This document shows positions 44,201-53,142 of a stretch of 64,000 nt of DNA, piece after piece. A model generated the notes under the pieces. It saw only the letters and a program-made list of their open reading frames with translations, searched no databases and had not been told where the DNA came from. Source of the DNA: JAKALD01 sp963817785 (GTDB lineage: Bacteria > Pseudomonadota > Gammaproteobacteria > Burkholderiales > SG8-39). Numbering within the stretch: the stretch's first letter is position 1; every line of letters starts with the position of its first letter. The stretch lies in NCBI GenBank assembly GCA_963817785.1, contig CAWFPL010000002.1, positions 310,001 through 374,000 of the forward strand, read 5' to 3'. The position numbers and the translations under genes are program-made.

Positions 44201-47200
44201 AACAGGCTCGCCTGCTCCGCGTCGACCCCGAGATGGCTCAATTGCACCTGTGCCTGGGTCCACGCCAACGTGGCCGCGCGCTCGAAGGCGGTCGCGTCCT
44301 GATGCTTGTCGATCAGGTCCAGAGCCTCGCCTCGGGACGACGCGACGACGGTCCAGAATGCGACGCGCACCGTCCTGCCCGGCGCAACGCGCACGCGGCG
44401 GCGCAGCGCGAAGACCGCATCGAGGACCGTACCGACGCTGTTGGAAAGCGGCCGGCCGTCCATGACGGCGATCGGCGCCCGAACCTCGCACCCGCGGCCG
44501 AGGAACCGGGACCGGTCGGTCTCGATCTCCGGCTCGCCCAGCGACGCGCCTTCGACGACTGCGAGATGCGCCGCCCAGATCTCCGGCTCGCCGGGCGACC
44601 GGCGCCGCCGCGTCGCCAGGATGGCGCCGTCCCGGGCGAGGTACTCGGTGTGCACGAAGAGCTTCGAGAAGGCCGGGTGGGCCGTGTCGGCGGCGGGCGG
44701 CGCCAGCACGAGCTCGGCGTACGAGGTGAGCTCGATGTCCCGGGTCCGGCCGCCCGCGTTGGCGACCGATACGCGGCGGACCTCGGCGTGGTCTTCGGGC
44801 GACACCACCACGTCGAGGGTGGTGATGATCGTTCCGTCGCGCCGGATGAACTCGGCGCGATCCTCGGTGAACGTGACCTCGTAGCTGTCCGGTTCGACGC
44901 CGCTCGGCTGGTAGCCCGCGGACCACACCTCGCCGCCGTGCACGTCGCGCAGGAAGACATAGGCGCCCCAGTCGTCGCGGGTCACGTCCTCGCGCCAGCG
45001 CGTGATCCCGATGTCGCCCCAGCGGCTGTACCCGGAGCCCGCACCGGTCAGCATCACCGCGTAGCGGCCGTTCGAAAGCAGGTGCGTCTGCGGCGTGGCA
45101 TGGTGCGCGGAACGCAGGCGCCGCACCGCCGGCAAGTCCGAGTCGCGCACCGTCGCCGCTGTCCTGAGTTCCTCCTCCCTGGGATGCGCGACCGCGACAT
45201 CGCGCGGCGTGCGTTCCTGCAGCAGCAGCTCGGTCGCCTGTACGCTCGGCTCGGCATGGAAGCGCGCCCGCATCACGCCGTCCAGGAGGGCATTGGCGAT
45301 GGCGACCACGGTCATGCCCTGGTGGTGCGCCATGAAGGCGTGGATGACGGCGACGTCCTTCCCCTCGGGCAGCCGCGCGCGCGTGTAGTCCAGGGCCTCG
45401 TAGAAGCCGTAGCGGCCAAGCGCGCCGACGGCGGCGAGTCGGGCGAAGTTGCGCGCCGCCGCGTCCGGATCGACCATCGCCGCGAGCGCCGTCGCGTACG
45501 GCGCGACGACGGCGTTTTCGCCGAGGCCGCGCTTCAACCCCAGGCCCGGGATGCCGAAGTTCGAATACTGATAGGTGAGCTCCAGGTCGCGGACGTTGTA
45601 GGCCGATTCGGAAACCCCCCAGGGCACCCCGAGCGCGGCGCCATAAGCGATCTGCCGGCGCACGACGAGACGGTTGGTCTGCTCGAGCAGGCTGCCGGCC
45701 GGCGCACGCATGACCAGCGAGGGCATCAGATACTCGAACATCGATCCCGACCAGGAGATCAATGCCGCGCCGCGCCCGACCGGCGTGACGGCGCGCCCGA
45801 GCCGGAACCACTGGCGCGTGGCCACGTCGCCCTTGGCGATCGCCACGAAGCTCGCCAGGCGAGCCTCCGAGGCGAGCAGGTCGTAGCAGTTCGCATCGAG
45901 AGTGCCCTCCGCGACCCGGTAACCGATCGACAGCAGCTTGCGCTTCGGATCGACGAGAAAGCCGAACTCCATCGCCATCGCCATCGCTCGCGCCGCCGTC
46001 TCGAGCGTCGCGAGACGCCGTTCCAGGGCGCGCGCGGCGTCGGCGGTCTGGGTGAAATCACGGCAGTGGCTCTCGACCGACCCTTGGGTCGCCTGCGCCC
46101 AGAACAGCATTTCGGCCCCGGCCTCGTCGCCACGTTCGCTGGCGAGCGTGCGGGCGATGTCGACCATGGTGGTCGCCTGAGACGCAAGCTCCGGCAATCT
46201 GGCGGTGACATTTCCCGGTGGCATCAAGCCTTGGCGAGGCGGGTCCTGGCGGAGCGCCGCGCTCAAGGCATCCAGCGCGCCGTCGAGCTGATGGCGGGCA
46301 ATCGTCTGCGTTCGACGGTCGTCGGGAAGCCCTTCCAGGGCTTGTCGCGTCAGGCTCAGGCCGTCTTCGATGCCGGCAACCAGTTCGGCGCCTGCCGCCA
46401 GCGGCCGGCCGATCCACTCCCGGCAGGCGTTCGCCAGAGCGATCAGGTGTCCGGCCAGATTGCCGCTGTCCACCGAGGAGATGTACCTCGGGTCGAGCGG
46501 CCGAAGATCCCGCGTGTCGTACCAGTTGTAGAAATGCCCGCGGAAGCGCTGCAGGCCGCCCATCGTCGCGACCGTCGCCTCCAGCCGGTCGACGGTTTCG
46601 GTCGTTCCCGCCCAGCCGAAATCGCGGGCACTGACGGCAGCGAGCAGGTAAAGGCCGAGATTGGTGGGGGAGGTCCGGTGCGCGAGGGCCGGTTTCGGCT
46701 CTTGCTGGAAATTGTCCGGCGGCAGCATGTGGTCCGTTGCCGTCACGAATGTCTCGAAGAAGCGCCAGGTGCGGCGCGCGACCCGCCGCAGAGCGCGGGC
46801 ATCCGCAGCCGAGACCGGCAAGCGCCCCGCCACCAGCGGCGAAAGGCTGGTCCATCGCGCGATGACCGGCGATGCGATCCAGGCGATCACGAACGGTGCC
46901 GCCACCAGCCAGGCGCCGTTGCCGGCCCGCCAGGCGACCACGGCGCCGACGATCCCGATGGCGACCCCACCGCTCATTAGCCGATAGAACGCGGCCAGGT
47001 CGAGCCGAGGGCCTACCGTCGCCTGGGCCGCCGTGACCCAGTCGAGCAGGTGCCGGTGGCTCACCAGCAGGCGAAACAGCGTTCTTCCGATCGCGTCCGC
47101 CATCAGCCATGCCAGATGCGCCAGGAATACGACCAGCAGGGCGGTCAGGCACAGGGCGAGCCGGACATCCGCGGCGAGGGCCCACAGGTGACTGCGCGCG

Positions 47201-49827
47201 GTGATCTGAGCGCGTCGCGGCACGACCGCCGAGAGAACGGGGAACAGCGTCGACAACGCGATCGTCGATACGACGAAGCCCGTCCACACCGCCGCAGCCT
47301 GCAGGGGCAACGCCCATCCCGCGATCAGGGCGGCGACACTCGCCGGCGCGGAAAGCGACCGCCGCAGGTTATCCAGCATTTTCCAGCGGCCGATCAGCGG
47401 AAGCGTGCCGTTGCTCCGCTCGCCGGCCGCGGCATCGCCGCGACCGAGAATCCATGGCAACAATTGCCAGTCGCCGCGTGCCCAGCGGTGCTGGCGTGCC
47501 GCCGCAACGTCGTAGCGCGACGGGAACTCCTCGACGACCTCGATATCGGACGCAAGGCCGGCGCGCGCGAAAATGCCCTCGAACAGGTCGTGGCTGAGGA
47601 GCGTGTTGTCGGGCACGCGGCCCTCGAGCGCCGCTGCGAAGGCATCGACGTCATAGATGCCCTTGCCGGTGTAGGAGCCCTCGCCGAACAGATCCTGATA
47701 GACGTCGGAGACGGCTGCGGCGTAAGGATCGATACCGCCCATGCTGGAGAAGATGCGCTGGAACACCGATCCCTCGCGGCCGATCGGCAGCGAGGGCGTG
47801 ACGCGCGGCTGCAGCACCCCGTATCCCTCGACGACGCGCCGGCTGCCGGCGGCGAACCGCGGATGGTTGAGCGGGTGCGCCATCTTGCCGACCAGCCGGC
47901 GGGCGGTTTCCCGCGGCAACCGGGTGTCGGCGTCGAGCGTGATGACGTAACGCACGCCGGCCGGCGGAGCGGGAGCCGGGGCAAACGGCGGGGCGCCGTG
48001 ACCGATGAAGGTCGTATCGGTCGCGCCGCGCAGCAGCCGGTTCAGCTCATGCAGCTTGCCGCGCTTGCGTTCCCACCCGATCCACCGCTTCTGCCCTTCG
48101 TTCCACACCCGCCGGCGATGCAACAGCAGGAAGCGCTCCCCTCCGGGCGCGCGCCCATGGCGGCGATTCAGGCGAGCGATGCCCGCGGCGGCCGCGTCGA
48201 GGAGCGCGCCATCGCCGGCGACGGTTTCGGTCGCGGCGTCCGTCCAGTCCGACAGCAGCGCGAAGTGAAACTCGCCCTCCGGGCTGGCAAGGAAGTGGAT
48301 TTCCAGCCGCTCGATCTGCTCTTCGAGTGCGGCCTGCGTCGTGAGAAGGATCGGAACGGCCACGACCGTGCGCAGATGCGCAGGTACGCCGCCGGCCAGC
48401 TCGAGGCCCGGCAGGATCGACGCACCGAACCCCTTCGTGACGCCGCGGTTCACGAACGCCATCGCCGCATCGACTGACGGGATCAGTCCGAGGAGCGCGA
48501 GCGGAGCGAGCCACCAGCCGCCGATCCCCGCACCGGCCAACGCGAACAGCGGCAGGAACAGAACGCCTGCCGCGACCGCGACGACGGCGCCGATATAGCC
48601 GCCGATCCCGATCGTTGCGTTGAGCCGACCCAGCCAGCTCCCCATGGGAGGACGAAATCCGACCGTCCTCTCGAACGGTCGGCGGCCCCCGGCGATCAGG
48701 TGATAGCCCGGGTCCCGCTCGCGGCCATGGCGCTCGCTGGCGGCCGACCGGGCCGCGCGCGCGATCTCGAGCTCCGTCAGCTTCGAGCCCCGCGCAAGCT
48801 CCTCGATCGCGCTGCGATAAAGGTTGCGCGTCGGAAAATCCATCTGCGCGAAATCGCTCCCGGAGCGCAGCGCGTCGTCGACCAGGCTGACGCTTTCGAC
48901 GAACTCCGCCCAGTCGACGTCGGAGATCAGCCGCATGCTGGTGATGACGTTGCGGACCGTCACGTTCATGGCACCCATTCGCTGGTGCTCGTCGCGTACC
49001 ATCTCGTCGGCGGTCGTTCCCTGCGCGGCCAGGCGCACCTCGAGCCACGTCAGTGCCGGCGTCACCCTCGGATCCTGGTCCCGAAGCCGTTGAACGAGTT
49101 GCACGGCAAAGGCCTCCGGCAGAGGTGCCCGCTCGTAATCCTGTAGGGTCGGGGCGACCCGGTCGGCGGCGTGCGGGTTGACGCCCAGAAGTCGGTCGGC
49201 CAGGGTGTCCGCTGCCAGGCGCGCGGCGCGGCTGGTCTCGATGCGTCGAGCGCCGCGTCGAAGATTCTCCACGAGCACGATGCGCAGCGTGATCGCTACC
49301 GCCCACAACTCCCCGATCGTCAGCGGCTGCACGCGCTGGTAGGCGCGCACGAACCGGCGCAGCATCTCGGGCTCGAAGTGGCTGTCGGTATGAGCGACGA
49401 AGGCCCACACTACGCCGAACACCCGCGGATAGCCGGTGAAAGGTCCGGCGGCCAGCTTCGGCAGCTGCCGATAGTAGCCGGGCGGCAGATCGTCGCGAAT
49501 CTCGCGGATCTGCTCTTCGACGAGGTGGTAGTTGTCGAGCAGCCACTCGGCGGCCGGTGTCGTGGCGCGACCCTCGCCGGCCGCCGTTGCGATGCCGCGA
49601 TACGCTTCGAGCAGAGCCGCCTCGTTGTCCCTCAGTCGAACGGCGAGCGATCGACCGGCCAGTGGCCTCGCGGTGATGGCTTGAGCCGCCGCTAGGGTCT
49701 CGGCATGCTGCTCGAGACGCTCGGTGCTGAAGAGTTCCGCGCGGATGGACTCTTCGTTATCCCATGGTGCGGCGCGCGATGCGTCCCCGAAGGCGCGGAG
49801 AATCGCCGGTTTCAGTCGCCCTATCAC
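41248..49827 (-). CDS. ndvB: Cyclic beta-1,2-glucan synthase (NdvB-type)
   Basis: A giant protein of about 2,860 residues. Several membrane segments in the first half flank a glycosyltransferase domain (GT84) with the acidic motif VITLDADTRLP and the QHRWARGDW motif. The C-terminal half has two carbohydrate-binding and glycoside hydrolase 94-like (phosphorylase) regions, with GTGDWNDGMNRVG and PYVVAADVYS near the end. This layout is that of cyclic beta-1,2-glucan synthases of rhizobia and Brucella, which initiate, elongate and cyclise the glucan at the inner membrane. The start is not certain: a GTG at 49827 fits the expected length and lies 83 nt after the TetR gene, but it has no clear ribosome-binding site. 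Confidence 0.9.
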   Translation of the reverse strand: MIGRLKPAILRAFGDASRAAPWDNEESIRAELFSTERLEQHAETLAAAQAITARPLAGRSLAVRLRDNEAALLEAYRGIATAAGEGRATTPAAEWLLDNYHLVEEQIREIRDDLPPGYYRQLPKLAAGPFTGYPRVFGVVWAFVAHTDSHFEPEMLRRFVRAYQRVQPLTIGELWAVAITLRIVLVENLRRGARRIETSRAARLAADTLADRLLGVNPHAADRVAPTLQDYERAPLPEAFAVQLVQRLRDQDPRVTPALTWLEVRLAAQGTTADEMVRDEHQRMGAMNVTVRNVITSMRLISDVDWAEFVESVSLVDDALRSGSDFAQMDFPTRNLYRSAIEELARGSKLTELEIARAARSAASERHGRERDPGYHLIAGGRRPFERTVGFRPPMGSWLGRLNATIGIGGYIGAVVAVAAGVLFLPLFALAGAGIGGWWLAPLALLGLIPSVDAAMAFVNRGVTKGFGASILPGLELAGGVPAHLRTVVAVPILLTTQAALEEQIERLEIHFLASPEGEFHFALLSDWTDAATETVAGDGALLDAAAAGIARLNRRHGRAPGGERFLLLHRRRVWNEGQKRWIGWERKRGKLHELNRLLRGATDTTFIGHGAPPFAPAPAPPAGVRYVITLDADTRLPRETARRLVGKMAHPLNHPRFAAGSRRVVEGYGVLQPRVTPSLPIGREGSVFQRIFSSMGGIDPYAAAVSDVYQDLFGEGSYTGKGIYDVDAFAAALEGRVPDNTLLSHDLFEGIFARAGLASDIEVVEEFPSRYDVAAARQHRWARGDWQLLPWILGRGDAAAGERSNGTLPLIGRWKMLDNLRRSLSAPASVAALIAGWALPLQAAAVWTGFVVSTIALSTLFPVLSAVVPRRAQITARSHLWALAADVRLALCLTALLVVFLAHLAWLMADAIGRTLFRLLVSHRHLLDWVTAAQATVGPRLDLAAFYRLMSGGVAIGIVGAVVAWRAGNGAWLVAAPFVIAWIASPVIARWTSLSPLVAGRLPVSAADARALRRVARRTWRFFETFVTATDHMLPPDNFQQEPKPALAHRTSPTNLGLYLLAAVSARDFGWAGTTETVDRLEATVATMGGLQRFRGHFYNWYDTRDLRPLDPRYISSVDSGNLAGHLIALANACREWIGRPLAAGAELVAGIEDGLSLTRQALEGLPDDRRTQTIARHQLDGALDALSAALRQDPPRQGLMPPGNVTARLPELASQATTMVDIARTLASERGDEAGAEMLFWAQATQGSVESHCRDFTQTADAARALERRLATLETAARAMAMAMEFGFLVDPKRKLLSIGYRVAEGTLDANCYDLLASEARLASFVAIAKGDVATRQWFRLGRAVTPVGRGAALISWSGSMFEYLMPSLVMRAPAGSLLEQTNRLVVRRQIAYGAALGVPWGVSESAYNVRDLELTYQYSNFGIPGLGLKRGLGENAVVAPYATALAAMVDPDAAARNFARLAAVGALGRYGFYEALDYTRARLPEGKDVAVIHAFMAHHQGMTVVAIANALLDGVMRARFHAEPSVQATELLLQERTPRDVAVAHPREEELRTAATVRDSDLPAVRRLRSAHHATPQTHLLSNGRYAVMLTGAGSGYSRWGDIGITRWREDVTRDDWGAYVFLRDVHGGEVWSAGYQPSGVEPDSYEVTFTEDRAEFIRRDGTIITTLDVVVSPEDHAEVRRVSVANAGGRTRDIELTSYAELVLAPPAADTAHPAFSKLFVHTEYLARDGAILATRRRRSPGEPEIWAAHLAVVEGASLGEPEIETDRSRFLGRGCEVRAPIAVMDGRPLSNSVGTVLDAVFALRRRVRVAPGRTVRVAFWTVVASSRGEALDLIDKHQDATAFERAATLAWTQAQVQLSHLGVDAEQASLFQRLAGHVLYADPSLRPSAAALRRDGGGPEALWAQSISGDIPIVVVRIDDLEDLAIVRQLLCAHEYWRMKQLAVDLVILNERASSYVQDLQVALETLVRTSQPRTQIGADSARGAVFVLRADLISTETRAVLLAMARAVLIGRLGTLWEQLNRLDDADGAATPSPTRAPPAGVPPAIAPAPDLEFFNGLGGFAADGREYVTILGAGRTMPAPWINVIANPSFGFQVAVEGSGYTWSLNSRENQLTPWSNDPVTDRPGEVLYVRDEESGELWSPTAQPIRHPAASYVARNGQGYSRFEHAAHGIALDLLQYVALADPIKLSRLTLRNTSGRARRLSVTAYVEWVLGPPRSASALSVVTEIDPQTGAMFARNPWNTTFGARVAFADLRGRQTAWTGDRREFLGRHGTLDNPAALAGDRPLAQRVGPGLDPCGALQARLELEPGGTAEIVFLLGEEATAADAQSLIARYRVADLDAVLREVLAHWDQVLGTVQVKTPDRSMDLMLNRWLLYQTLACRMWARAAFYQASGAYGFRDQLQDAMALATSRPALTREHLLRAASRQFTEGDVQHWWLPPSGQGVRSRITDDRIWLAYAAAHYVGTTGDAAVLDEPVAFLEGQSLGPGEHDAYFRPTLADESASLFEHCARALDHSLALGEHGLPLIGTGDWNDGMNRVGELGKGESVWLGWLLVATLAAFAPLARARGAETRAARWLAYSASLRTSLERHGWDGDWYRRGYFDDGTPLGSSANDECRIDSIAQSWAVISAAAEPARAVRAMAAVDEQLTRRDQGLALLFTPPFDRTPLDPGYIKGYPPGIRENGGQYTHAAAWSVIAFAALGQGDKAAELFSLLNPINRSSTRADVQRYKVEPYVVAADVYSVAPHVGRGGWTWYTGSAGWLYRAGVEAILGFRLEGAVLCLAPCIPKAWPGFEIAFNYRSARYQIAVENPNGVNRGVAHAELDGKTLPQGPARVPLADDGQAHEVRVILG

Positions 49828-49910
49828 CCACGCGCGTGCGCGGGAGAAAGCGTGGCGCGGGGATGCCGGCTCCGGCACGGAACCCGCGCTAGCCGCGAGG
49901 CGCGCGGAAG

Positions 49911-50507
49911 CTACGCATCGCGCCTGCTCCCGAGGCGGGAATCGATCAGCGCATCGGCGGCGCGAGTGACGTTGCGCCCCGGGATGCGGACTCCCAGAAC
50001 GGTGCTGACCTGCGCGCCTTCCATCAGGAGAAAGAGCTCGTCGGCGAGCGACGCCGGGTCCCGGGCGCCCGTTCCTTCGCACAGCTCGGCGAGTCGGGCG
50101 CGCAGCCTGGTCTTGTGCGCCTCGATCACCTTCCTGGCCGGGTGATCTTTCTCGGTGATCTCCACCGCCGCGTTCGCCATCGGGCAGCCGCGCGCGCCGG
50201 GATCGGAGACGTGCTTGGCGAGCAGAGCGAACGCCGCCTGAAGCTGCTTGCGGGGCTCGCCCGGATGCTTCTGCGACATCGAATCCCACGTCCGCCAGAA
50301 CTTCGCGTCGTGGTCGCGCAGCCACTCGGCCACCAGTTCGTCCTTGGAAGGAAAGCTCCGGTACAGGCTCATCTTGGTGGTCGCGGCCTGGGCGGCGATC
50401 GCATCGACGCCTACCGCGCGAATTCCCTTCTGGTAGAACAGCTCGGAAGCGGTGTCGAAAATGCGCTTGCGGGCGCTTGGGCGCGCCGAGTCCCGTTTCC
50501 TGGCCAT
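49911..50507 (-). CDS. TetR/AcrR family transcriptional regulator
   Basis: A 198-residue regulator. The N-terminal helix-turn-helix (RIFDTASELFYQKGIRAVGV, then IAAQAATTKMSLYRSFPSKD) is typical TetR. The C-terminal ligand domain (about 70-190) has no recognised specificity. It lies just upstream of the large glucan-synthase gene in the same direction and may regulate it or itself, though no operator palindrome is obvious. Confidence 0.9.
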   Translation of the reverse strand: MARKRDSARPSARKRIFDTASELFYQKGIRAVGVDAIAAQAATTKMSLYRSFPSKDELVAEWLRDHDAKFWRTWDSMSQKHPGEPRKQLQAAFALLAKHVSDPGARGCPMANAAVEITEKDHPARKVIEAHKTRLRARLAELCEGTGARDPASLADELFLLMEGAQVSTVLGVRIPGRNVTRAADALIDSRLGSRRDA

Positions 50508-50633
50508 CGATGTCCCCCGCTCCGGCCGTGAGTGACCGGTCAGTATCGTAGCAGAGGCTGCCGTCGGCGACCGGGCAGATCGCCCTGCGACGGTGGGGCG
50601 CGATCGATCGAGGCTAAGACGCGCTACGCGCCC

Positions 50634-50975
50634 TCAAGGCGCTTGCTTGTGCGTCCCGCGCATGGCGATCCTGGCGGACTTGCCGGGCCGCGGAGCGGTC
50701 TTCTTGCTGATGACGAACTGGCGCAAATTGAACGGCAGGGCGTTCGCCGCGATGCGGTACTCCTCCTGCGGCAGCTGGTTGGGAGCGCTCACGGTGCACG
50801 ACACCAGCTTACCCTCGCCATTGAGGTGGTTCAGCTGCGCACGGACGTGTTCCACCTTGATCCCGAGCCTTGCGGCCAGCGGTTTCGCCCGCCAGGCGGT
50901 GGGATTGGTCTTCATGAAGTCAAGAATGCGCTCGCGCACCCGCTGAGCCGTCAACGCGCGATCTGCGACTAGCAT
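50634..50975 (-). CDS. Hypothetical winged-helix-like protein
   Basis: A 113-residue basic protein. Residues about 8-60 (VRERILDFMKTNPTAWRAKP, then LAARLGIKVEHVRAQLNHL) look like a winged helix-turn-helix, followed by a strand-rich part (GKLVSCTVS) and a basic C terminus. DNA binding is plausible. I do not recognise a named family. Confidence 0.6.
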   Translation of the reverse strand: MLVADRALTAQRVRERILDFMKTNPTAWRAKPLAARLGIKVEHVRAQLNHLNGEGKLVSCTVSAPNQLPQEEYRIAANALPFNLRQFVISKKTAPRPGKSARIAMRGTHKQAP

Positions 50976-51034
50976 GCGACGCCCGGGGCGGTTGGTGTCG
51001 ACCGAGGAGCGATCTTCAAGATGCGCGCTCGAAG

Positions 51035-51223
51035 CTAGGGCAAGTCCCCGCTCCCGGCGGCACCTTCGGGCTGAGTCGATTCCGGCGCAGCCGACGGAGA
51101 TTCGGGACTGCTGCCCTCCGCCCCTTTCTTCAGTGCCAGCTTGCGCTGACGCTTTTCTTCCTGCTTGCGTTTCTTCTTGAGGTCTCGCTGGCGCTTCTCC
51201 AGCTGATAATTTGGTTTTGCCAA
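51035..51223 (-). CDS. Small basic conserved-type protein
   Basis: A 62-residue protein beginning AKPNYQLEKRQRDLKKKRKQ, an extremely Lys/Arg/Gln-rich helix, with a Ser/Pro/Glu-rich tail. Small proteins with this start are frequent in betaproteobacteria, with no known function. The start codon is a TTG with GGGAGAT upstream. The charged helix suggests nucleic-acid or ribosome contact. Confidence 0.6.
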   Translation of the reverse strand: MAKPNYQLEKRQRDLKKKRKQEEKRQRKLALKKGAEGSSPESPSAAPESTQPEGAAGSGDLP

Positions 51224-51627
51224 GGCGGTAATCTCCCGATGGACGTCGATAGCAGATCGTTCAAGGGCGGATCAGCGGATCATGATCCGCCTCGGTCAAG
51301 TCTCCGTAGCCGCGGCGGATTCTTTCTGGAAGCCCGGCAGCGGTCAGCCTGTCACGCGGTGGAAGCGCTCCGCGCCCATGGCTCGATGAGGACTCAACCC
51401 CCTCCCACAATAGCAAGCAAAGCAGCTCAAGTCGATGGAAGGACGTTCGCCTGCCAAGTCCCGGGGCCGGACCGCTCGACTCCGGGAGCCGCTTGGCGGC
51501 GCAGGTCACCCGGGCGGCGCAACCGCGCGTCCAGCACAAAAGACCCACTCGGCCAGCGCGCAGCCCCGGTAGGGTGTATAAAGGGGGGTACTGCAACGCC
51601 ATCGCGATGAACCAGACCAGGAGCAAG
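51224..51627. other. Gap without a recognised gene
   Basis: About 400 bases with only weak overlapping frames. The right end holds an AT-rich GTATAAA-like element near 51577, which may be part of the promoter of the next gene. Otherwise I see nothing. Confidence 0.4.
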
Positions 51628-52008
51628 ATGAAAGCACAGGCGCAGCTGCGGGAGTTTTCCGGCGCCCCTCGGCGCCAGCGGTTCACGGTCGGCAAGTACG
51701 AGGTGGTCACCGAGCCGCTTCCCGGCGCGACGCACATGCAACGCTACACGGTGTTCCTCGCGGGGCGGAGGATCGGCGCCACTGTCAGCATGCCCTCGGA
51801 GTCCGACTGCCTGTACCTCGAGAAGCCGCCGCCGGTCCCGCCGCTCAAGTCTTTCCACGTGGCCTACCGGCCCGGCCGTCCCAAGAAGGGCGCGGCGGCG
51901 CCCGCCGCCAACGTGGCCGTACCCGTAGAGAGGGGCCATGCCATCGCGCGTGAGGATCTGCCTCCGACCGCGCCCATCCGCGAGTTCGCCAGCGCCGAAG
52001 ACAGCTGA
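51628..52008 (+). CDS. Hypothetical protein
   Basis: A 126-residue protein of no recognised family. The middle part (FTVGKYEVVTEPLPGATHMQ, then RYTVFLAGRRIGATVSMPSE) looks like a small beta-rich domain, and the C-terminal part is Pro/Ala-rich with PGRPKKGAA. The ATG at 51628 has an AGGAG at the right distance; an ATG at 51607 is possible but lacks one. Confidence 0.55.
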   Translation: MKAQAQLREFSGAPRRQRFTVGKYEVVTEPLPGATHMQRYTVFLAGRRIGATVSMPSESDCLYLEKPPPVPPLKSFHVAYRPGRPKKGAAAPAANVAVPVERGHAIAREDLPPTAPIREFASAEDS

Positions 52009-52059
52009 GCGCCGCGACCTGCTAGTAGGGTCGCGTGCAACCAGGGACGGCGCAGGGCA

Positions 52060-52242
52060 CTACTTCGCAGGCCCCACGCGCGTCGACTGGGTGCGCTTCA
52101 GCCTGCGATCGGCCATGATCTTCTCGTAGCACTCGGCGCACACCATGCGCCGGGGGTCCCCGCCGGGGATCGAGCGAAACTGGGCGCGCGGCTTCGCGTG
52201 CTGGCCGTGGTAGCAGTACTTGAGCGGATTCAGGTTCGTCAT
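52060..52242 (-). CDS. Small cysteine-containing (possible zinc-ribbon) protein
   Basis: A 60-residue protein starting MTNLNPLKYCYHGQH and containing a second cysteine pair in MVCAECYEK. Cys/His at both sites suggests a small zinc-binding fold. The C terminus is basic. Function unknown. I prefer the ATG at 52242 over a longer start because the conserved-looking part begins there. Confidence 0.5.
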   Translation of the reverse strand: MTNLNPLKYCYHGQHAKPRAQFRSIPGGDPRRMVCAECYEKIMADRRLKRTQSTRVGPAK

Positions 52243-52819
52243 CGGGCATCCGGCTCGACGGCGCGTACCCCGGCGCCTGGTTGCCGGTCCGGCGACCGGA
52301 ATTTCCACATGGACCCGGCCTCACGGCGCGTCCGTGCCGCACCCATCTGATTCACTCCTTCCGATCCGTATTCCAGGCTTGCCTCGCCACGACCGGATCT
52401 GAATAAGCCAGCAGCTTACTCTGTAAAGCGATCGAGCACGCTGACGAAGGTCCGGAGGTGGGTGCGAAAGATGCCGTGCCCGGGGAGCGTTGCCGAGCGA
52501 AGGCGGACCGCAGAACAGCAGGTTGGCGACTGTTCGGCACCTCCAGTCCGTCGATCGGCGGTTCGAATCCGTGGAGGCTTGCCCTTCTCGTCATGGGCGA
52601 GGCGGGGCCGCCAGGCTCTTGTCGTTCGCCGCGACCCCGCGCGGACGCGGCACCTGACCACTTGCAATTGGCGTTCAAGCCCTCATACTACGCGTGTCGA
52701 ATTCGTTCTTGGGTCGTCGGCAGTAGCCCCATCGGGTGCCACTTCCGGCCGTCTCCAATCCTGCGATTTGATGCCGCGCTCCGCTTCGGGCGCGGCAACG
52801 CCAGACTTGGAGGAATCAC
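52243..52819. other. Long gap upstream of csp
   Basis: About 575 bases with no convincing gene. It contains a 17-nt tRNA T-arm-like sequence at 52555-52571 and a stable GC hairpin (arms GCCGCGC 52773-52779 and GCGCGGC 52790-52796) shortly before the csp start. The hairpin may belong to the long 5' leader that cold-shock mRNAs usually have. Confidence 0.5.
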
Positions 52820-53026
52820 ATGGCTACTGGCACCGTAAAGTTCTTCAACCCCACCAGGGGCTTCGGCTTCATTCAACCGGACGGCGGCGGCAAGGACGTG
52901 TTCGTGCACATCTCGGCCGTCGAGCGCGCCGGCCTGACCGGGCTCAGCGAGAACCAGAAGGTCTCGTTCGAGCTGCAGCAAGGCCGTGACGGCAAGACGT
53001 CCGCGGTCGATCTGAAGGTTCTCTGA
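52820..53026 (+). CDS. CspA-family cold-shock protein
   Basis: A 68-residue cold-shock domain with RNP1 (RGFGFIQP) and RNP2 (VFVHIS). It binds single-stranded RNA and DNA and melts secondary structure. A strong Shine-Dalgarno (GGAGG) precedes it. The downstream infA gene and the hairpin between them suggest shared transcription with partial termination. Confidence 0.95.
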   Translation: MATGTVKFFNPTRGFGFIQPDGGGKDVFVHISAVERAGLTGLSENQKVSFELQQGRDGKTSAVDLKVL

Positions 53027-53033
53027 TTCGCGT

Positions 53034-53064
53034 GGGGCGCAGGCGGCTGGCCCGCCTGCGCCCC
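53034..53064 (+). terminator. Strong hairpin between csp and infA
   Basis: A perfect 13-bp GC-rich stem (arms 53034-53046 and 53052-53064) with a 5-nt loop lies 7 nt after the csp stop. It has no T-run, so it may protect the csp mRNA 3' end or attenuate read-through into infA rather than stop all transcription. Confidence 0.65.
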
Positions 53065-53142
53065 CGAAACCGAGGGGGTTCCAATCGTGAGCGCCCGGCG
53101 GGCCGGCATTGCCGGCGCACCGGATGCTGGGAGGTGTATTAC

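Noticed and set aside
42034..46980. A very long open frame (over 1,600 codons) antisense to the cyclic-glucan synthase gene
   Set aside because: The translation is compositionally biased (Arg, Gly, Ala) without motifs. Long antisense frames are expected opposite GC-rich codon-biased genes, and the minus-strand protein is clearly real.
52501..52600. tRNA gene around the TTCGAATCC sequence
   Set aside because: The T-stem does not close fully, and no anticodon or acceptor stem can be folded around it.
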